DNA from: UTCHB3 sp964531325
Lineage (GTDB): Bacteria; Bacteroidota; Ignavibacteria; Ignavibacteriales; Ignavibacteriaceae
DNA length: 64,000 bases
Direction of reading: 5' to 3'
Assembly: GCA_964531325.1 (NCBI GenBank)
Contig: CAZHCW010000017.1
Location: 1 to 64,000, forward strand
In this document: piece after piece, positions 60,540-64,000 of the stretch
How positions within the stretch are numbered: the first letter of the stretch is position 1
Layout: every line of letters starts with the position of its first letter
Translations under genes and position numbers: made by a program
Notes under the pieces: model-generated
Seen by the model: the letters and a program-made list of their open reading frames with translations, nothing else
Told to the model about the DNA's origin: nothing
Databases searched by the model: none

Positions 60540-60670
60540 GAGTGCTCCAATCGATTGTTGTATTAAATGAGAATAGTGAGAAGAGCAAGTTACAAAGAAT
60601 TTTTTAAATTATGAAATGAGAAGGAATTATTTTTTAATATTTCCTAAATTTGTTATTCAATTTCAAAAAA

Positions 60671-61576
60671 ATGATAGATATGCCCAAAGTCCTTTTAAAA
60701 CCGGAATTTAAGAATCTTAACCTTATAGCCTCAGGCAAAGTAAGGGAAATTTATTCAACGGGAGAAAATTTATTGTTTGTCTCGAGTGACAGACTCTCGG
60801 CATTTGATGTTATAATGAATCAGGGGATTCCCTATAAAGGTGCAGTCTTAAACTCAATTTCAGCTTTTTGGTTTGATTATACCAAGGATTTGATACCTAA
60901 CCACTTCATCACAATGGATGTAAATAAATATCCTGCAGAATTTAAGGATTATCTCCCCGAACTGGAGGGTCGGTCGATGCTGGTAAAAAAAGGGAAAATT
61001 GTTCCGATTGAGTGTATAGTCCGGGGTTATTTAAGTGGAACAGGCTGGAATGATTACAGAGCAACAGGAAGAGTTTCGGGAATCAAACTGCCTGTCGGAC
61101 TTCTCGAGTCGGAAAAACTTGATGACCCAATTTTTACCCCTTCCACAAAAGCAGAGATAGGCAAACACGACGAGAACATCTCTTTTGAAACAGCTTGTGA
61201 GACAGCCGGTAGAGAGTTGATGGAGAATATTAGAGAAAAAGCGATCACCATTTACAGAAAATGTTCTGAATACGCTCTTGAGAGGGGTGTGATTATCGCT
61301 GATACAAAAATGGAATTTGCGCTCGATTCAGATGGGGAATTGATGCTGGCAGATGAAGTGCTTACGCCTGATTCTTCCCGGTTTTGGGATATTGCAAGTT
61401 ATGAACCCGGAAGAGCACAAAACAGCTACGATAAACAATTTGTAAGAGATTTTTTACTCTCAATTGGATTTAACAAACAACCTCCTGCTCCTGATCTCCC
61501 GGAGGAGATTATTCAAAAAACATCTGAAAAATATCTTGAAGCCTATTCCAAACTGACCGGAAAAACACTTATTTAG
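60671..61576 (+). CDS. purC: SAICAR synthetase
   Basis: About 302 residues; catalyses ATP-dependent joining of aspartate to CAIR in purine synthesis. Motifs: GKVREIYSTGENLLFVSSDRLSAFDVIM, RSMLVKKGKIVPIECIVRGYLSGTGWNDY, IGKHDENIS, ADTKMEFALDSDGELMLADEVLTPDSSRFWD and SYDKQFVRDFL. Length fits the longer eukaryote/Bacteroidota-like form. The ATG at 60671 is chosen over a TTG at 60650; an ATG at 60680 is also possible. The pgsA ATG follows the stop with no gap. Confidence 0.96.
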   Translation: MIDMPKVLLKPEFKNLNLIASGKVREIYSTGENLLFVSSDRLSAFDVIMNQGIPYKGAVLNSISAFWFDYTKDLIPNHFITMDVNKYPAEFKDYLPELEGRSMLVKKGKIVPIECIVRGYLSGTGWNDYRATGRVSGIKLPVGLLESEKLDDPIFTPSTKAEIGKHDENISFETACETAGRELMENIREKAITIYRKCSEYALERGVIIADTKMEFALDSDGELMLADEVLTPDSSRFWDIASYEPGRAQNSYDKQFVRDFLLSIGFNKQPPAPDLPEEIIQKTSEKYLEAYSKLTGKTLI

Positions 61577-62176
61577 ATGATACTTCCAAACCAGCTCACT
61601 GTTTTAAGGATTATTCTTACTCCTTTCGTGGTGTTTTTTATACTAAGCGACGGTAATTATTTTAATGAAATTGCGTTGGTTATCTATGTTATAGCTGCAC
61701 TTACAGACTGGTATGATGGTTGGCTGGCAAAAAAATTTAATTACTTCACCAACTGGGGTAAGGTTTGGGACCCAATTGCCGACAAAATATTGACTGCCGG
61801 CACAATGATCTCATTAGTAATTCTTGGTATATTTAACATTTATCCGGTAATTGTAATAATTCTTCGTGATGTATTTATGACCGGTTTCCGCTCCTGGGCT
61901 GAACACACAGGAAAACCATTCCCGACAAGCAGATATGCAAAAGTTAAAACATTTATAGAGATGGTTTACCTTAATTATGTGTTGTTAACTTATCTACTCA
62001 TGAATTCCTCCGTGTTACCGGATAAATTCCGCAATTTTTTTGCCTCTATCTTTGTTAAAGAGGTGATTGATTGGGGGCTTATTGTAGTTGCCATTATTAC
62101 AGTTCACTCTGCGTATATTTATATTAAAGATAATTTACATTTATTTGAGGAAATTCTAAAGCGTGACAAATCTTAA
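61577..62176 (+). CDS. pgsA: CDP-diacylglycerol--glycerol-3-phosphate 3-phosphatidyltransferase
   Basis: A 199-residue inner-membrane enzyme that makes phosphatidylglycerophosphate. Start LPNQLTVLRIILTPFVVFFIL is typical. The CDP-alcohol phosphotransferase motif is DWYDGWLAKKFNYFTNWGKVWDPIADK, with all Asp and Gly residues in place; the usual Arg after Ala is Lys here (LAKK). The next gene encodes the following step in phosphatidylglycerol synthesis and overlaps it by 14 bases. Confidence 0.94.
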   Translation: MILPNQLTVLRIILTPFVVFFILSDGNYFNEIALVIYVIAALTDWYDGWLAKKFNYFTNWGKVWDPIADKILTAGTMISLVILGIFNIYPVIVIILRDVFMTGFRSWAEHTGKPFPTSRYAKVKTFIEMVYLNYVLLTYLLMNSSVLPDKFRNFFASIFVKEVIDWGLIVVAIITVHSAYIYIKDNLHLFEEILKRDKS

Positions 62177-62627
62177 TGTGATGCACAAATTTCTGGGAAG
62201 TGGATTGCTGACCGGTTATTTGAAAGGTCCAACGGGGACTTATGGAAGTTTGGTAGCGCTTTTAATTTATTTGATACCGGGTGTTTCATCTCTGATTATC
62301 CTCATCCCGTTGATACTAATCACCTCGTTTTATGGAATATGGGTTTGTGGAAAGTTTGAACATCTATATGGAACTGATCCAAAAGAAGCGACCATAGATG
62401 AATTTGTCGGGATGTGGATTTCCCTGATCCTGGTTCCTGCTTCAGCAGGTTATCTTCTTGTCGCTTTTCTTTTATGGCGGATATTGGATATTGTAAAACC
62501 TTTTCCGGCAAGGAATTTTGAAAAACTAAAAGGCGGTCTCGGTGTAATGGCCGATGACATCATGAGCGGAATTTATACTTTTTTGATCATGCGTATTATT
62601 CTAATTTTGTTTCCTGAGGTCAATTAA
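62163..62627 (+). CDS. pgpA: Phosphatidylglycerophosphatase A
   Basis: A 154-residue membrane phosphatase that turns phosphatidylglycerophosphate into phosphatidylglycerol. Signatures: GSGLLTGYLKGPTGTYGSLVALLIYL and DPKEATIDEFVGMWISL, then FPARNFEKLKGGLGVMADDIMSGIY. GTG at 62163 (GAGGAAA upstream) overlaps pgsA; an ATG at 62181 is an alternative. It ends in a TAATG overlap with cinA, so pgsA, pgpA and cinA form one unit. Confidence 0.93.
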   Translation: MTNLNVMHKFLGSGLLTGYLKGPTGTYGSLVALLIYLIPGVSSLIILIPLILITSFYGIWVCGKFEHLYGTDPKEATIDEFVGMWISLILVPASAGYLLVAFLLWRILDIVKPFPARNFEKLKGGLGVMADDIMSGIYTFLIMRIILILFPEVN

Positions 62628-63883
62628 TGAAGGCTTATATTATCTCAATTGGTGATGAATTACTGATTGGGCAAACTATTAACTCAAATGCATCATATAT
62701 CGGTGCAAAACTAAGTGAAGCGGGGATAGAGGTTTCCAAGATAATCACTACGGCCGATTCTAAAGAAGATATCCTGGCTGATTTAAGTGAAGCTCGTAAG
62801 AGATCGGATGTAATTATTGTGACCGGTGGACTTGGACCCACTCACGATGATATCACAAGAGAAGCGATATGTTCATTTTTTGATTCAGATTTGCGTCGCG
62901 ATGAAGATGTCTTGAATGATATAAAGGAGCGGTTTGCAAAATTTGGGAGGGAAGTTACCCCAACCAACGAAGATCAATGCCGTGTTCCTGGGTGCTGTAT
63001 TGCCATAAGAAATTTTAACGGGACAGCTCCCGGTTTTTGGATCGACAAAGATAATAAGGTTTTTGCAGTGATGCCGGGCGTACCCGGTGAGATGAAGGCA
63101 ATGATGAACAATTTTGTGATGCCAAACCTCACTGCCAGATTTAACGGCAAATTGAAACATATTGCGCGATTAAGTGTGCTAACCACGGGCATAGCTGAAT
63201 CTACTCTTTTTGATAAACTTTCACCCATCGATGAAGTATTCAAAGGTGTTAAAGTTGCATTTTTACCCAATCTACAAGGAGTAAAAATAAGGATAACTGC
63301 CGAAGCTGAAACAATGGAACAGGCGAACGAACTCGTAAATGTTGCAAATCAACAATTAAGATTGCGGGCAGGTCGTTATGTTTATGGTAAAGGTGAAGAA
63401 CAGCTGGGCCTCGTAATTGGTAATCTTTTAAGAGAACGACAGATGACAATTTCTGTTGCTGAATCATGCACAGGTGGGTGTATTTCAAATTTGATCACCG
63501 ATTTTTCCGGCAGTAGTGAATATTTTGAACGAGGAGTTATCGCTTACAGTAACGCTGCAAAAGTTGAGATTCTTCAGGTTGATGAAGATTTGATTCAGGA
63601 AAAAGGTTCTGTTTCAGAAGAAGTGGCAATTGAAATGGCAAAAGGGATAAGAGCCATTTCGGGAACTGATCTTGGTGTGTCAATCACGGGTATTCTTGGA
63701 CCAAAAGGTGCTACACCCACAAAACCTGTTGGCCTTGTTTATATTGCAGTTGCCTCTCACGAAAAAGCTGTCTCGAAAAAATTTAATTTTGGGGGTGCGA
63801 GGATCGAGAACAAAGTTAGAGCATCACAAGCAGCACTTGAAATGGTTAGAAGATTTATTCTCGGGATAACCCTTGAGGCATAG
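62627..63883 (+). CDS. cinA: CinA-family protein (nicotinamide-nucleotide amidohydrolase)
   Basis: A 418-residue two-domain protein. The N-terminal MoCF-like domain (AYIISIGDELLIGQTINSNASYIGAKLSEAGIEV, VIIVTGGLGPTHDDITREAI, MPGVPGEMKAMM) hydrolyses ADP-ribose-type pyrophosphates; the C-terminal PncC domain (TISVAESCTGGCISNLITDFSGSSEYFERGVIAYSNAAK; SITGILGPKGATPTKPVGLVYIAV) deamidates NMN for NAD recycling. It stands directly before a gene that is probably recA, as in many bacteria. Confidence 0.95.
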   Translation: MKAYIISIGDELLIGQTINSNASYIGAKLSEAGIEVSKIITTADSKEDILADLSEARKRSDVIIVTGGLGPTHDDITREAICSFFDSDLRRDEDVLNDIKERFAKFGREVTPTNEDQCRVPGCCIAIRNFNGTAPGFWIDKDNKVFAVMPGVPGEMKAMMNNFVMPNLTARFNGKLKHIARLSVLTTGIAESTLFDKLSPIDEVFKGVKVAFLPNLQGVKIRITAEAETMEQANELVNVANQQLRLRAGRYVYGKGEEQLGLVIGNLLRERQMTISVAESCTGGCISNLITDFSGSSEYFERGVIAYSNAAKVEILQVDEDLIQEKGSVSEEVAIEMAKGIRAISGTDLGVSITGILGPKGATPTKPVGLVYIAVASHEKAVSKKFNFGGARIENKVRASQAALEMVRRFILGITLEA

Positions 63884-63986
63884 AAAATTAAAAGATCGAT
63901 TTTGCTTCTTTTAAGCTCCTTATTAGAAAGTGATCTTAATACGGAAGTAGAATTTTACAAAACTAAATCAATTTTAGGAGTCATAT

Positions 63987-64000
63987 ATGGCTGATTCACA
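63987..64000 (+). CDS. recA: Start of a gene, probably recA (partial)
   Basis: An ATG at 63987 follows TTAGGAG at 63974-63980 and opens MADS, cut by the window end. The cinA-recA order is widespread and RecA proteins of this group often begin MADSQ, so recA is the best guess. Only four codons are visible, so the identity rests on context. The 103 bases after cinA hold no recognised SOS box or terminator. Confidence 0.45.

Noticed and set aside
1..64000. CRISPR arrays, insertion sequences, prophage or toxin-antitoxin genes
   Set aside because: No regularly spaced repeats, transposase, integrase or phage structural motifs were seen on either strand.

Overview
The window is a gene-dense stretch of a bacterial chromosome, AT-rich, with short gaps and no insertion sequence, prophage or CRISPR array that I can see. 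The best guess at the source is Ignavibacteria (Ignavibacteriota, Chlorobi/Bacteroidota group). Four separate genes end in the type IX secretion (T9SS) type A sorting tail with the PNPFNPST motif that is very common in that lineage. Unlike typical Bacteroidota, many genes carry clear Shine-Dalgarno sites (groS, the DUF350 gene, the gene starting at 63987). The groESL operon has a canonical sigma-70 promoter and a CIRCE operator. This placement is an inference from motifs and gene content, not from a phylogenetic marker.

Layout. 1-1.9 kb: two overlapping genes for T9SS-secreted proteins. 2.0-7.6 kb (minus): mutA-mutB-meaB, the adenosylcobalamin methylmalonyl-CoA mutase and its GTPase chaperone. 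7.8-10.6 kb: a Prc-type protease and a methyltransferase. 10.8-15.1 kb (minus): permease, hydantoinase/oxoprolinase-like ASKHA protein and NanE-like epimerase, an uncharacterised catabolic operon. 15.3-19.7 kb: murB, an SbtA-type bicarbonate permease and small accessory genes. 19.8-20.0 kb: two tRNA-Ser genes. 20.2-24.7 kb: MATE pump, a PspC plus LiaF/toastrack-like pair, an unknown protein and a queuosine-precursor transporter. 24.7-30.8 kb (minus): a giant TPR protein with three CbbX-type AAA+ domains, then groL and groS. 31-36.4 kb: another T9SS protein, tpx, an AI-2E-family permease and asnS.

36.5-43.1 kb holds the most interesting region. A low-molecular-weight phosphatase and a fructosamine-kinase homologue form a likely protein-deglycation pair. 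Next to them are an AdoMet decarboxylase (minus) and a divergent six-gene run: YbjN/CesT-like protein, PspA, DUF4178, lipoprotein, DUF350 membrane protein and a membrane-anchored spermidine-synthase-like enzyme. This resembles E. coli yjfIJKLMC, but the ATP-grasp ligase is absent and an aminopropyltransferase stands at the end instead.

43.2-45.4 kb: a DUF2179 membrane protein and a Pit phosphate transporter. 45.6-57.3 kb: two complete RND efflux systems placed tail to tail, CzcCBA-like (plus) and AcrAB-TolC-like with its TetR regulator (minus), separated by one bidirectional terminator. 57.5-58.1 kb: a small multidrug/guanidinium exporter, tRNA-Leu and tRNA-Phe. 58.3-60.5 kb: a T9SS protein with Asp-box repeats. 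60.7-64 kb (plus): purC, pgsA, pgpA, cinA and the first codons of a gene that is probably recA. There is no stretch over 300 bases without a gene once the tRNA genes are counted.
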